A stretch of 64,000 nucleotides of DNA from Aphelocoma coerulescens (taxonomy: Eukaryota; Chordata; Aves; Passeriformes; Corvidae): NCBI RefSeq assembly GCF_041296385.1, contig NC_091022.1:24757967-24821966 (forward strand), given 5' to 3'. Each line of letters opens with the position of its first letter. Within the stretch, counting starts at the first letter, position 1. Shown here one piece after another: positions 1-11,167 of this stretch. The notes beneath the pieces are model-generated. The model was not told where the DNA came from and made no database searches. It saw only the letters and a list, made by a program, of their open reading frames with translations. A program made the translations under genes and the position numbers.

Positions 1-1134
1 ATATTTGCATCGGCCCAGGAGGAAAAAAATGACACCCAGATGGGTAAAACTCTTCCCCAGTGAACCTGTGGTGCTTGGGGAGCGTGGTGTCCCCCAAGTC
101 CCCTCCCCACAGGGGGAGTCCAGCAATGCCCCAGCTCTGACATCCCTTCCCACCCTCTGGGACCCCCACCCACTTCCTTGCCCTTTTCTTTTCAGCAAGT
201 GCCACTAACAACCCAGCAAAACGCGTCTGCGACTTGAAAACATCCAATTAATGAACGAGACTCGGTGCTGGGTGCTGCCTCTCACCTCCCACACCTTGTT
301 TAATGGTGACACTATTAAACAGAGCAAACCCAGCCCTCATTTTACTGAGTCTTCAGGACTCTCTCCAAAATTTCTTCAATACCAGAAGACGTAGAAACAG
401 CCAAAGAGCTGCAGCAGGCAGCAAGGCTTGCCCTTCACAGAAGCTGCACAGATGCTGCAGGACAGAGAATGTTGCAAGCCCCGAGTTAAGTCGTTTTCCA
501 GCCCATGTCAGGTTTGGATGACTGGCAAACCACCCCCCACAGGAAGAATAAAAGTTACTTGGCTTCACAGCTGAGAAACCTCAGCTGCTCCTGAAGGAAA
601 TTATAAAATTGTGAGGCCCAGTTTTCATTGTCACTCTTCTTGTGGTGGGTCACAGAATCTCTGTAAGCCCTCAGCAGCATCTGAGCCCCCAGCCTTTGGG
701 TCTAGTAATTCCCCCTCCAGGGACCCTGCATGGTTCTCTGTCCTGAGGAACAAATAACACTTTATCCACATGGGACCCATGTTCAGGAACGTGCAGCACC
801 CTCAGGAATACACACACACTGGAGGACTGCCCTCCTTCATCTCAACTCTTTACCCTGCATTTACAATAATATCATTTATCCTGAAGACAAGCCAGATCTG
901 ACTTGAGCTGTGCAAGATTGAAGGCCAGTTCCCAGCTCTTTCCCAAATTCCTTTCCATGGCCAGGTCCCCAGCTGCAATGTGGGATAACTCCATTTCCAA
1001 CCCCACTAATTTTTGCTTGCAAACTCTGTGGGACAGGGACTTTCCTGCTGCACCCAGCAAGGAAGTGTCGCAACAGGGGCTGGCCCGTAATTAGGCCCTG
1101 TAAAATAATCTAATCATATTACAGAGGAAAAAAA

Positions 1135-1235
1135 ATGGCTTGTAAATAAATAAAAGTGAGAGTGAACTTTGGGTTCACAATGACTTGCTAATAAATAAAA
1201 GTGAGAGTGAACTTTGGGTTCACCATGACTTGCTT
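1135..1235. repeat. 45-bp tandem duplication
   Basis: Two copies (1135-1179 and 1180-1224) and the start of a third (1225-1235) repeat with a period of 45 bases. Each copy carries an AATAAATAAAAGTGAGAGTG core. The copies differ by only a few bases, so the duplication looks recent. Confidence 0.85.
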
Positions 1236-2468
1236 CCACATTATCTGGGAAAGAGTGCAGAGCTGGCCATTGTCTCTTTGCAAAAGCCAGGCAAAAAAGC
1301 AGCCTGGTGTTTGGAGCAGAAGGCTTTATCAGCAGATCAGAAGTCCTGGAGAAGCCGGTCCTGCTGCTGCCCCTGGGAAATTCAAGGTCTGAGACATTCT
1401 GCTACTGCTGTCCACTCCCCTGTCATGCCTGGGGCTGGGTTCTGAGGTTCCTTGTCCTCCACTGTACTCTAGGTTGTGTTATCACCCCAGGGCTCTGCCC
1501 AGCACAGCTCCAGGGACTCTGGACTGATTTTCCGAAGACAGGGATGTCTCAAGGATCCACTCACATGCCATGGTGTGTGGGGGTGATAGGACATGACACA
1601 CCAGACCCTGGGATGAGGGCAGGGCTCTGCGCCTTCCAGACAGTGGCCTTGCTGTCAGCTCCATCCTGAGGAGCAAATAACGCTTTACCAAGTGCGTATT
1701 CTCACATTTATATGAAATTTAAGACAATTCAATGGTTTAATCGTTTTGGGCTCCCTGATGAGGCCAGGGAATCGCTCAGTGCTTATCTCAAAGCTCCCCT
1801 GTGCTCCAAAGCATGTTTAGCCCCCTGCAGCTATTCGGAAGGTACGTGCCTTTGTGACAAAGCTCCCGTGGCACCTCCCTGGTTGCACGTCCCTGGGTCT
1901 GGCCTGGGGGGAGGAGAAGCTGCAAGCCACTGTAGCGGCCTCACTGCAGGGGAAAAGTGAAATTTCAACAAATTATTTGCCAGCAAGGTTTTGCTTTGGT
2001 CATCCTGGCCGTCGCTTGGGACCTGCAATGACAAATAACTCTGTGTTTCTGCTGCAGTGTGCTGGAAATCTTGTTGTTTCTCTGATTTAAGCCTTCAGCA
2101 TCACCCAGCCATAGTGAGTCAAAGCCCTACAGGCCCATTTTAGAGCTGAGGGAAATTGAGGCACAGCAGGACAGATCACCCTGGCAGCATTTAGTCAAAG
2201 CCAAGTGGAGCCAGAGCCAGCTCAATGCTCTTTCAAGGACCCATGTGAGCAGTTGCCTGTACAACAGACCTTGCACAAAGCAGGGATTGGAATTTCAGGC
2301 TTTACAATGATATCTTCCAATTCGTGGTGATTATTTCCTCTAAAAAATACATAACTTTTAGGAAAAATTAATTTTTGCTCAAAGGAACATTCCTGGATGA
2401 TACATCTCAAAGCACAGATGCCAGTTCCTCTTTGAAAAACATTGTGGGACTCTGTGTTTTAATGGAAA

Positions 2469-2551
2469 TTGCTTTCTTTCTCCTTCACTTCCTTCCTTCC
2501 TCCCTCCTTCCTTCCCTCTTTCATCCTCTCCATTTCCTCCCTGTCTCCCAG
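2469..2551. repeat. CT-rich polypyrimidine tract
   Basis: A run made almost only of C and T on the plus strand, with CTTC and CTCC repeats. Simple low-complexity DNA. Confidence 0.8.
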
Positions 2552-2671
2552 AGAGAGGCATAAAAATAAATACTCTATGAGAGCAGACCTGAACATTTCC
2601 TAAAGAAGAGATTGTATTTTTCCTAGAAAAGTAATTATAAACTTAGTACATTTCATTAGCCTGCAACATAA

Positions 2672-2735
2672 AAACATAAAAAACCCACAAAAAACCCAAA
2701 CAAACAAACAAACAAAAAAAACCACCAAAAAACCC
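2672..2735. repeat. A-rich low-complexity tract with (CAAA)n
   Basis: A run of A interrupted by C, including four consecutive CAAA units. Simple repeat with no coding content. Confidence 0.75.
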
Positions 2736-3826
2736 TCCCCCACAAATGCAATTTATAATTTCTTGTTTCTTTTGACATTTACCATCCAAACCAAATATTT
2801 CTTGCTTCTGCATGAGTTCTCTCATTTCCCATTGACACTTGTCTTTCAAATCCTGCCTGCTACGGATGCTGCCAGGAGAGAACCAGGAGCTACAACCACA
2901 GTGAAAAGGGCATTTTCTTGGCTCAGCGTGCCAGTGTGGGCAAAAGGCAGCAGAAAAAGGCAGCTCCTGCTCGGGGTTTCCATCTATCACAGTGCTGTGC
3001 CCCACTTCTCCTCTTTAAAAATGCCTTTAAACTGCAATGTATTTTCTTATTTATGTACTATTGAAAACCCCAGTGTCAATGGTGTGGCAAAAGGGCATCA
3101 TCCCAGACTGGCCTCAGCCTAGTATGGCCTTCATTTGCCCTCAAGATCTGCTCAGCAGCACCACTGTGGCCCATGAGTGTTTCATGGGACGTTCTGGATG
3201 ATATTTTTTACACCAGTTGATTTTGGGACAGATCTCTGGGCAGCGTTCACGCCCTCCACTGTCTGTGCTGGGGCCTGATGCTGCTGCTCCCTACATCTCA
3301 GGGCAGCACTGGGCTCTCTCCTCCATCCATTGTCCCCTCTGAGCTCCCTGCTCCTCTGTCCCTAACATCAAGAGCTGCCAGCACGTTCACATCAGCCTCA
3401 GGGCCCACAGCCTTGGAAAATAAAGGCTGAGAAAACACCTACCTGCTCTGCCCTGCCTTGCCCTGGGCTGGGAGGAATCAAACTAAAAATCCCTGGAACA
3501 AGAAGAAACCCCACGTGCCTCTGCTCTGCCTTATTGTTGGGGGATGAGCCTGTATCTGGGATTCCCCCTGGCTTTCCACCTGTTCAGAGGGAATATTGCA
3601 CCCCTAATCACCTCTGAGTGTGGGGGAAAGCACTGCTGCATTGCTGGAGTGGCAGATAGGAAGGATCCCAATGTGTGATGCTCAGAAAGGAAGAAAGGAG
3701 CTGACTTTGCTCTGGATATTCCCTCCTGCCCAGGGATATCGAATGGAATGAATAATTTGCTATCCGATCATCTCTAATCTTCATCCCATAAAATCAGCAG
3801 CAAGCTGGGAGGGTTTTTGAAGCCTC

Positions 3827-3845
3827 CAGCTGCATTTGCTGATAA
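3827..3845 (+). promoter_or_regulatory. Composite E-box/GATA motif
   Basis: A full E-box CAGCTG (3827-3832) is followed after seven bases by TGATAA (3840-3845). This matches CTG-N7-WGATAA on the plus strand exactly. It is a predicted binding site for a TAL1/E-protein/GATA complex. Confidence 0.5.
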
Positions 3846-4476
3846 GACATGAGGCAGGAAAGATTGGAAGCCCATAAAAATGATAATCTCAGGCTTCAGT
3901 GTAACTTGGTGGAAGGGTTTTCTCCTGCCCTTTCATTAAGGATGGATTTCATGATCTTCCTTAAATAACAACAAGCCTTCTCACGAGGAATCTCCCACCC
4001 GAAAACTGATTGCATCGTCATTAGGAAATAGGAGACCAAGAAGCCGGGAAAAAATAAATGAAGCACAGCTGAGCTCAAGGCTAAGGCCAAGGGGTGGGAG
4101 GAAAAGAGAGAATTGGAAGTAATTTCTAAGCACAGAGAGAATCTTTAGGCATAGGGGCTCTGCCTGGGAGAGTCAGGCACTGGCACTGTGTCAAGCTGCT
4201 GGGCACAAGCCTGACCATGAGCCTGGATGTGGAGCAAAGCCTCCTCCTCCGCATCTTTCACCTCCTTGGCGGGAAGAGAATATCATGTCCCATTTCAGTG
4301 TGATTTGATACAGCGTCCTCTACACCAGCCCCAAATTCAGTGAATCTGGAGAGAAGGGAAAGGGAAAAACCCAAGTCACCAACCATTTACATGTGAATCT
4401 CAACCACAATGGACAAAATAGGGAGGAGAAGGGAAAGGTGGCTGGCCTGGTCAGGGTGGAAAGTTTCAGGAAATAA

Positions 4477-4492
4477 TTATCTCGGATGCCAG
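4477..4492 (-). promoter_or_regulatory. Second composite half E-box/GATA motif
   Basis: On the minus strand this reads CTG, seven bases, then AGATAA. It has the same seven-base spacing as the site at 3827 but only a half E-box. It is a predicted TAL1-GATA complex site. Confidence 0.45.
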
Positions 4493-7400
4493 AACAGGAG
4501 AAAATTAAAAGTGTAAACTATAATCAGATGTTAAGTTGCTTTTCTTCAGCTAATTGAAATAATGTTTTCTCTGCTACCCGCCACTCTACCCCTTTCAGAT
4601 GCTAATCCCTATCAAACATGGACTTATGATTACAAATTCATAGGCATTTTTCCCAGGAGCAGGAATTGCCTTGCCCTGTAACCTCTAAGATGAGGTCTTA
4701 ATAGGAATTCACGAGCAGTCTCTGGTAAAGCTTCATTAGCCGGAGAGAATAGACAAGGGCAAGTTGCAGTGCTCCTGAACCACTCTAGGGAAAAATTAAT
4801 TTAAATTACTTTGTAAAGTAACAAGGCTGGATAATGTGTTTCCTTCTTGGATTATTGTTTTCCAACACCTTAATGTGTGGGCAGATTAGGTTACTTTGCC
4901 TGTCTTGATGGTGGTCCAGGCTAAGTTGTGATTTATGGAGTGCAGAAGCCTTTGGAAACACTGACCCCTTGGGCCAGAGCTGGATGGAGTTGGGGCGAGG
5001 ACCAGGCTGGATCTCACCAGGCTGGGTTGCTTGGAGGCTGTTGGGGAGGTGGGGGAATCCACCTCTAGCACAGCTTCAACACAGCCTAGAAGAGAATCTC
5101 AGCTCTGGAAAGCACCACTTCAGTGTTTCCCTGGTGGAAAACGGATCCAAGAGTCCTGCTGAGTTGGGGCAGATTTGTTTCATGGAGGTGAGATCCTGAG
5201 AGATGCTGAGTTCTGTGTTTCCAAGGGCTGGAACAGTATGGAAAACCTCTCCCAGAAGTCTCTCAGCAAAGCCACTGCATGGGACTGATTCCCAACCAGC
5301 TAAAACCCAAAATGCACTAAAATATACAGAAAATCAAGCCTTCAGCCCCAGGAGGGGCAGGCTGTGATTTCGTACACCCCCTCCAGCCATGGCCAGACCT
5401 TCCCAAAAATAGCTATAATTCTCTTCCCCTGGCACCAGGCTGGGTGCTCTTCATGCCAGTGTGGGTTTATGGAGCTTTGCAGAGAGCCGAGCGAGGGGCC
5501 ATGGGAAGATGTGGTGATAAAGCCTTGGCAGAGGGGCTGTGACTCTTCTCAGCACCCTGGGCTCACAGCCGGACTTCGCTGGGCACTGCCAGCTCCTGGC
5601 ATTATTCACCTGAGACTTGTCACACAGAATGGGCCAGTCTGGCTAAACCCTCACGGGATTCGAGCATCATTCAGCGAGGAGACAAAGAGTTCAAAGGGCC
5701 TTTGGGCAACAAACAGCACTGATCATCTCAGCTGATTAAATATGTTCCCAACTGATCTGGGAGTCCCAGGAGACCAGTCTGAAGCTGGGAAGATTTATGG
5801 ACAACTACCTGAATTGGAGAGGGAATGTATTGATTTTATTCCTGGCTGCTGAAGGGGATTGCTGCTGTTTCTCAGAGCAAAGAGGGCTGGTGAGGGATGC
5901 ATCGAGACAGAGGGATAGAAAGGTAGGTAGAGGGAACCAGGGACAGAATTCCAAGCCATCTAACCATTTTTTTGTCCCCACTTACCTGGGGGAATTAAAA
6001 TCCCTGTGGCTCTATTTTCTGTCATTCTCCCATCCAAAACTGCAACACCTCAAAATGAGACTATAACCCAAAACCATGCAGGTTTATGTCATCCCAGCTT
6101 CTGTAGTCACTTGAATTTCTTTCCTCCCCATTAATGCCTTAAGGCATCACCATCAGCAACCCATTGCTGTCCAAGCCCTGGCAGATTCTGCACTTCCTTT
6201 GCTGGTGACAAGCCCTGTGTTTTGATAGCTCCAAGCACAATTAAGTGCGCCCTTGAGTCTTCTTAACTTTGCTGTCTCACAACAGGCAGGACTGAGCACC
6301 CTGGAAGGTAGAGGAGCATCATGAAAGGCCATGTCCTGCCAGGAGGATACCCCTGCATGACTGCCTAGGTCCCCAATGGGTAGAGAAGAGCCTGTATTCA
6401 GTAGGGCACCCCTGCTCAGCACCATCTGAGGAAGGTGATTTACTTCCTCCAGCCCTGCAGCCTTACTGGGGCAAAGGAAGGGCCCTGGGCAGAGTGAGGC
6501 ACATCCCCAGTACAGGAGACCAGCCTGAGCACCCTTGAACTCTGGGCTCCAATCAACCAGAACCCTGCCAGCAGGCACCAGCCCTGTCTACGTCCATGGT
6601 CAGCAGCAGAGGCAGCAGGTTTTCAGGTGGCATCTCTCTCCTCCTGCTTCTCAGCACCAGGGGTTTTTCTGGAATATGAAGGGAAAAAAAATAACAGGGC
6701 CATCGGCAGCAAGTGAAATGAATCTAATAACCTCCACTTCTTTTCAACGAGCTCCAGTTGTTGCTTTACAAGTGTACTCCAGCCCTGGCGAGTGCCAAAC
6801 AAAAGCTCCCCTCTCCTTCTCCGTGCCTGTTAAACAGCTTTTTTATTTCAGCGAGCTGCATCTGCTGGGTGGCAGCCGCGATTACCATAACACAGGGGCA
6901 GGATTTGGCCGGGATGCTTCCCCCTCGACTCTACAACAGGCGGGAGCCTCGGGGTGGTAGAAAAATAAAATGAAAAATAAAGGGCAGGGAAAAAAAGATT
7001 GAATGCATGAAGTCACTGTTCTGGCTGCCACCCAAGCAAACAGATGCAGGTAACGGGGGGAGATGGGCAAAACCACGTCGTCATCTCCTCAGAACAGTGG
7101 CTTCTGTTCCTGGGGAAGGGAGTGGGAGGGACATGGAAAAGCCAGAGGGATTTCATGTGAGTCCAAGATCTGAAAAAGGCGTTTCTCAGGGTATATTGAA
7201 GTTAGGAGAGCTTTTTGGGAAGCTTAACCCATTCCTGAAGCTTTGGAGGCTGCCGGGCCCCCCAGCATGCTGCTGCAGACAAGCTAAACACCGTGAGATG
7301 GGGACAGGGATCCAGGGCACCTGCAGGAGGGACTTGATAGGATTGATAGGAAAGGGCTGAACAATGCCAAAGTGTGCCGTTGTGCCACAGCAGCTCAGAA

Positions 7401-7897
7401 CAGGCTGCTCTTGGATCCAGCCCTGAACAGGTTTTGAGGACAAAAGGTGAAGACCCCTGAGAGATGCCTTTGCCTGGGACCGAGGAGCAGAGGCTGTTTC
7501 CAGGACTGGGCGGGACATTAATTAGAACTCAGTAAATAGCAGGGCATTGGCACAGCCACCGGCGCTCCACTGGGAAGTGTGAGTCTTCACAGGGTCACCC
7601 CACCTCTGCTGAAATCCCAGGAGACTCGGCTGCCTGCGCTTCTCTGGCAGAGCCAACAGGGAGCTGGTGACCACAGGCACAGAACCCACTGCCCTCACGT
7701 TCCGGGGAGTGGGGACCTGCAGGCAGCACTGAGACCTCCAGAGCCTGGCTGAGCTGGGGGGAACACCAGCTGCCCCAAACTGTCTCTCTACCTTTCTACT
7801 CCAGAATACAAAATTCTGCAGGAAAACAGCCGCGGTGTTCAAATAGAGTGGGTTTAACATAGCGATTGTCTGTCAGCGGTAACCCCAGGAAAACCTG

Positions 7898-8034
7898 TAG
7901 AGGGTGGAAGAGGGGAAAAGGAGAGGGGGGAATGGAGAAGGGGAGAAGGAGAGAAAGGGAGAATGGGAATGGGAGAGAGTAGAGAAGAAAGGAGAAGGAA
8001 AAGGGAAAAGGAAGAGGGGAAAGGACAGACTTTA
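7898..8034. repeat. Polypurine tract (G/A-rich)
   Basis: About 135 bases almost wholly of G and A on the plus strand, with GGGGAAAAGG and GGAGAAGG units. Long homopurine runs of this kind can form triplex DNA. It lies directly before the GC-rich island. Confidence 0.85.
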
Positions 8035-8133
8035 GCACACTTTATTTGGAAAACACCGAGGGAACACGAAACCCCGCCGCTGTCAAACCCGGGCGGGCGC
8101 TGCGCTCCCGCGGGGCCGCTCGGGGCGGGGGGC

Positions 8134-8148
8134 GGCGCCCTCTGGCGG
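8134..8148 (-). promoter_or_regulatory. CTCF-like motif
   Basis: On the minus strand it reads CCGCCAGAGGGCGCC. This fits 11 of 12 positions of the CTCF core CCASYAGRKGGC; only the third base departs. It sits between the polypurine tract and the minisatellite, about 6 kb beyond the TAL1 poly(A) signal. Confidence 0.5.
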
Positions 8149-8160
8149 CCGCGGCCGGGG

Positions 8161-8222
8161 TGGGTCCGCTCCGGCTCCGGCTCCGGCTCTGCTCCGGTTC
8201 CGAACTGCTCCGGCTCTGCTCC

Positions 8223-8280
<58 letters not shown>

Positions 8281-8530
8281 TGCTCCGCTCCGGCTCCGGC
8301 TCCGGCTCTGCTCCGCTCCGGCTCTGCTCCGGTTCCGAACTGCTCCGGCTCTGCTCCGCTCCGGCTCTGCTCTGGTTCCGCTCCGGCTCCGCTTCCGAAC
8401 TGCTCCGGCTCTGCTCCGGTTCCGCTCCGGCTCTGCCCCGGTTCCGCTCCGGCTCTGCTCCGCTCCGGCTCTGCTCCGGTTCCGCTCCGGCTCTGCTCCG
8501 GTTCCGCCCCGGCTGGGCCCCGGCCCGCGG
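8161..8530. repeat. GGCTCC hexamer-derived minisatellite
   Basis: Perfect (GGCTCC)n runs, about ten units near 8227-8280, alternate with longer units such as GGCTCTGCTCC and GGTTCCGAACTGCTCC. Long open frames cross the repeat on both strands (for example 7854-9230 minus), but they are only reflections of the repeat. The minus strand carries regular GG runs. Confidence 0.9.
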
Positions 8531-11100
8531 GCAGGAAGCGCTGGTGCTGCGGTGGGTTTGATGTGCTGTTTATCGGCGAGCGGGGCTTCCCCCAGACCTG
8601 TTCAAAGGAGGCGCCCGCCCGGAGGCGGCGGCCCGGGGAGAGCAGCGCCCGCCCGGGCTCGGTGAGGAGATCGGGTGGGACCCCGCGTGGGACAGCCCCG
8701 CTGCGACCCCCCGGGACACGGCACTGGGATGGCGTCGACTGCGAGCTCCTGCTGGAGAGCGGAGCAGCGGGCGGGGCGGTGGCAGTGGCATTGCCAGCGA
8801 GGGGACAGTGTCCCCGCTGGAGGGGACAGACACGCTCACGCTCACACCACCCGTCCCTTGCGGTGTGTGGATGGATGCAGGGCCTTATCCCCATCCCGCG
8901 GCACCTGCACGCAGCGGTAGAGGGGAGCGGCTCGGAGCAGGATGGAACCAGCCGGAGAGTGGTCCCAGGGACGGGCAGAGAGCCGAGATAGGAGCAACGG
9001 CTGCCACGGCTCAGCTCAGCCTTCCTGCCGCCCTGGAAACACCCCGGGAAAAACATCCAGTACCTGCTCGGGATGGTTTGGTGCCACCTGACCCAGAAGG
9101 GAAAAAGCAGCTCAGAGTTTGCTAGGATGAGGCAGGGAGCAGCTTGTGAGTGATTTCTGCTGATGACAGCCAAAAGCAAAACCACCCTGGTGTTTTGTCT
9201 GGTGGGGACAGCCAGCAGGGCAGCATGCAAGGAGCAGGGGACACATGTGTGAGCGTGTCATGGGCTTGTGTGGCTTGAAGACACATGCAGGACTGTATGT
9301 GTCTTCAAGCATATCCAAGTGTGTGTTTAGGACTGTCTGCAAATGGGCATCCATGGACGTGCCCACAGGAGTGGGATGTGCAAAAGGAGTGTTTGTGCTT
9401 GTGCACCACTGCAGTGCAAGAGCCCACGGGCTGTGCATGTGGGAGCAGGTCAGTGCACACTCACCTGCCGTGTGCATGGACAGCTATTTGTGAGTGTGTG
9501 TTTGGGCCTCCTTGTCACACAGGCGGCTGTGCCAATGTGTCACCGCTAATACACCCCAGTGATGTCCCACCCAGGCTTGTTCCTCGCCTGCTCCCTGGCC
9601 CAGCAGGGACAGGGCACCAGTTCACCAGCTGCACACCCGGCAAGCACGGGGCCTTCCCCATGCCAAGCAGGCACTTCCCACCCACAGCATCCACAATGGC
9701 ACACTGCTGACTTACCCCCCAGGACACCCCCACCGGCCTCCAGCTCCTGTTTCAATGCTATTCCTAGGGATGGAGCAGGCTGGGTACTCAGAGCTGTGGT
9801 TCTGTGATGCTGGATGGTTGCAAGACACACAACTGGGATGGTGTTGATGTGTTTTGTTTCAGCTACAGCAGCGTGTGAAGGGATATATCACAGCAAGCAA
9901 AGTCCTCTGGAGATGGGACAGCTGCTGTAAAGCATCCCCTTGCTCCCAATCGCCCCCAGGCAGCCTTGGATGGGCAGTGGGTGAGACCATGGCTGGACCC
10001 TTCAGACATGCAGGATGACCTTACCTCTGGTTTCTGTGGGCTCTGGGCAAGCTCTGGGCAGCAGGGACCTATTTCTACCTCAGGGGCTGTGCTGCAGGTG
10101 GTGACAGTGGTGGAAGCAGAACAGCTGCAGGACTGGACACATTCCCTTCCTTTCCCTGGCCTTTGGCCATCTGCCCAGATATACATCTGGAGCGGGACTC
10201 TTGTCCCCTGCCACAAACACAGGGTGAACAGGGCGTGCAGGCAGCCACACTTCCCCAGTCAATCTAGGCTGTGATGCTTGGCATTTTTGGAGCCATTCCC
10301 TCCTGGCTGCAGGTCCCACATCAGGAAGGACCACAACTTGACAGCACCTCACATGAAAGACCTGCCACTTCCAGCCTGCTCATTTCACATGATGCAAGCC
10401 AGGATGTTCTGCCATACCTTTCCTGGACACCCTTGGGCATGTCCCCAAACTTCTCCTAGCCCAGTCAGCAAGTCACCCCCTTCCCTTCTTTCCAGCATTC
10501 CTTGCACTACACAATGCCAGCAGAAAGCTGCCTTTCATTTTGCGGTGCCTGCACTGAGGAGCAAGGTACCACCGCGGCTTTGCCAGCCCTTTGCTGCAGG
10601 ACCCATTCCCACCTTGGCACGGCCAGATTAAGGTGGTGCCATGCGGGGTTTACCAGAGGCATGGTCAGGGAGAGAAGCCCCCAGCCCCACCACGTGCTGC
10701 CGGACGGGTTCGGCCACGGCACATCAAAGCGCCGGGGCAGTTCTAACCATGCTCCAGACGCTCCCTCCCATTTCCTGCTAGATTCCCGTCTCGCTCCCTG
10801 CGCCCGCATCAGCAAAACAGAGTGTAAAAATAGAGGCTGGGCTTCACCAAAACACAATAGTAAATTGTTCCCCGGAAAGGTCACTGGGGCGGCTGAGAAT
10901 AGCTCCAAGAGCAGGGGAAAAGGAATGTCTACAGGGGGGAGAAGTTTGGAAGTGCCTGTTGGACGCACCCCCCGGAGGTTTCCTGCATCCCCATCAGTGG
11001 TGCAGGTCCCCCCTCATGAGCCCCTGAGATCTCAAAGCATCCCCATCCTCTCCCATCCACCCCTAGCCCTGATCTCCCATCCCAATTTTGGGATGGAAAC

Positions 11101-11134
11101 AAAAAAAAACAAAACAAAAACAAAAACAAAAACA

Positions 11135-11166
<32 letters not shown>
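11101..11166. repeat. (CAAAAA)n simple repeat
   Basis: An A-rich tract with C every five to six bases. It forms a clean hexanucleotide array with shorter CAAAA units at both ends. Confidence 0.9.

Positions 11167-11167
<1 letters not shown>

Larger units (their letters stand above)
3700..4860. promoter_or_regulatory. Candidate distal TAL1 enhancer region
   Basis: This non-coding stretch holds two composite motifs of the form CTG-N7-WGATAA on opposite strands, further GATA motifs (for example near 3882) and GGAA-type ETS cores. CTG-N7/8-WGATAA is the known binding grammar of the TAL1-GATA1-LMO2-LDB1 complex. The region lies about 21-22 kb downstream of the TAL1 promoter. Mammalian TAL1 has downstream blood enhancers, including an autoregulated one in the mouse at about +40 kb, so an avian counterpart is plausible. 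Function is inferred from motifs and position only. Confidence 0.4.
8050..8900. other. Orphan CpG-rich island
   Basis: The sequence becomes strongly GC-rich and CpG-rich here, unlike its flanks, and contains the hexamer minisatellite. No gene with recognisable protein starts here. It could be an unannotated non-coding promoter or simply the product of the repeat. A GTGAGG donor-like string on the plus strand near 8661 has no supported exon. Confidence 0.6.

Noticed and set aside
8655..8668. Plus-strand GTGAGG as first-exon donor of an unknown gene in the CpG island
   Set aside because: No downstream coding exon with a matching acceptor was found; the motif is common in GC-rich DNA.
7854..9230. 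458-codon minus-strand ORF, and long plus-strand ORFs at 7963-8991 and 8046-8561
   Set aside because: They run through the GGCTCC minisatellite in several frames and both strands. The repetitive Glu-Pro-Ser-Gly or Arg-Leu peptides are composition artefacts with no flanking family similarity.
9240..9500. GT-rich stretch as a microsatellite
   Set aside because: The TGTG units are scattered and imperfect, so no array can be defined.
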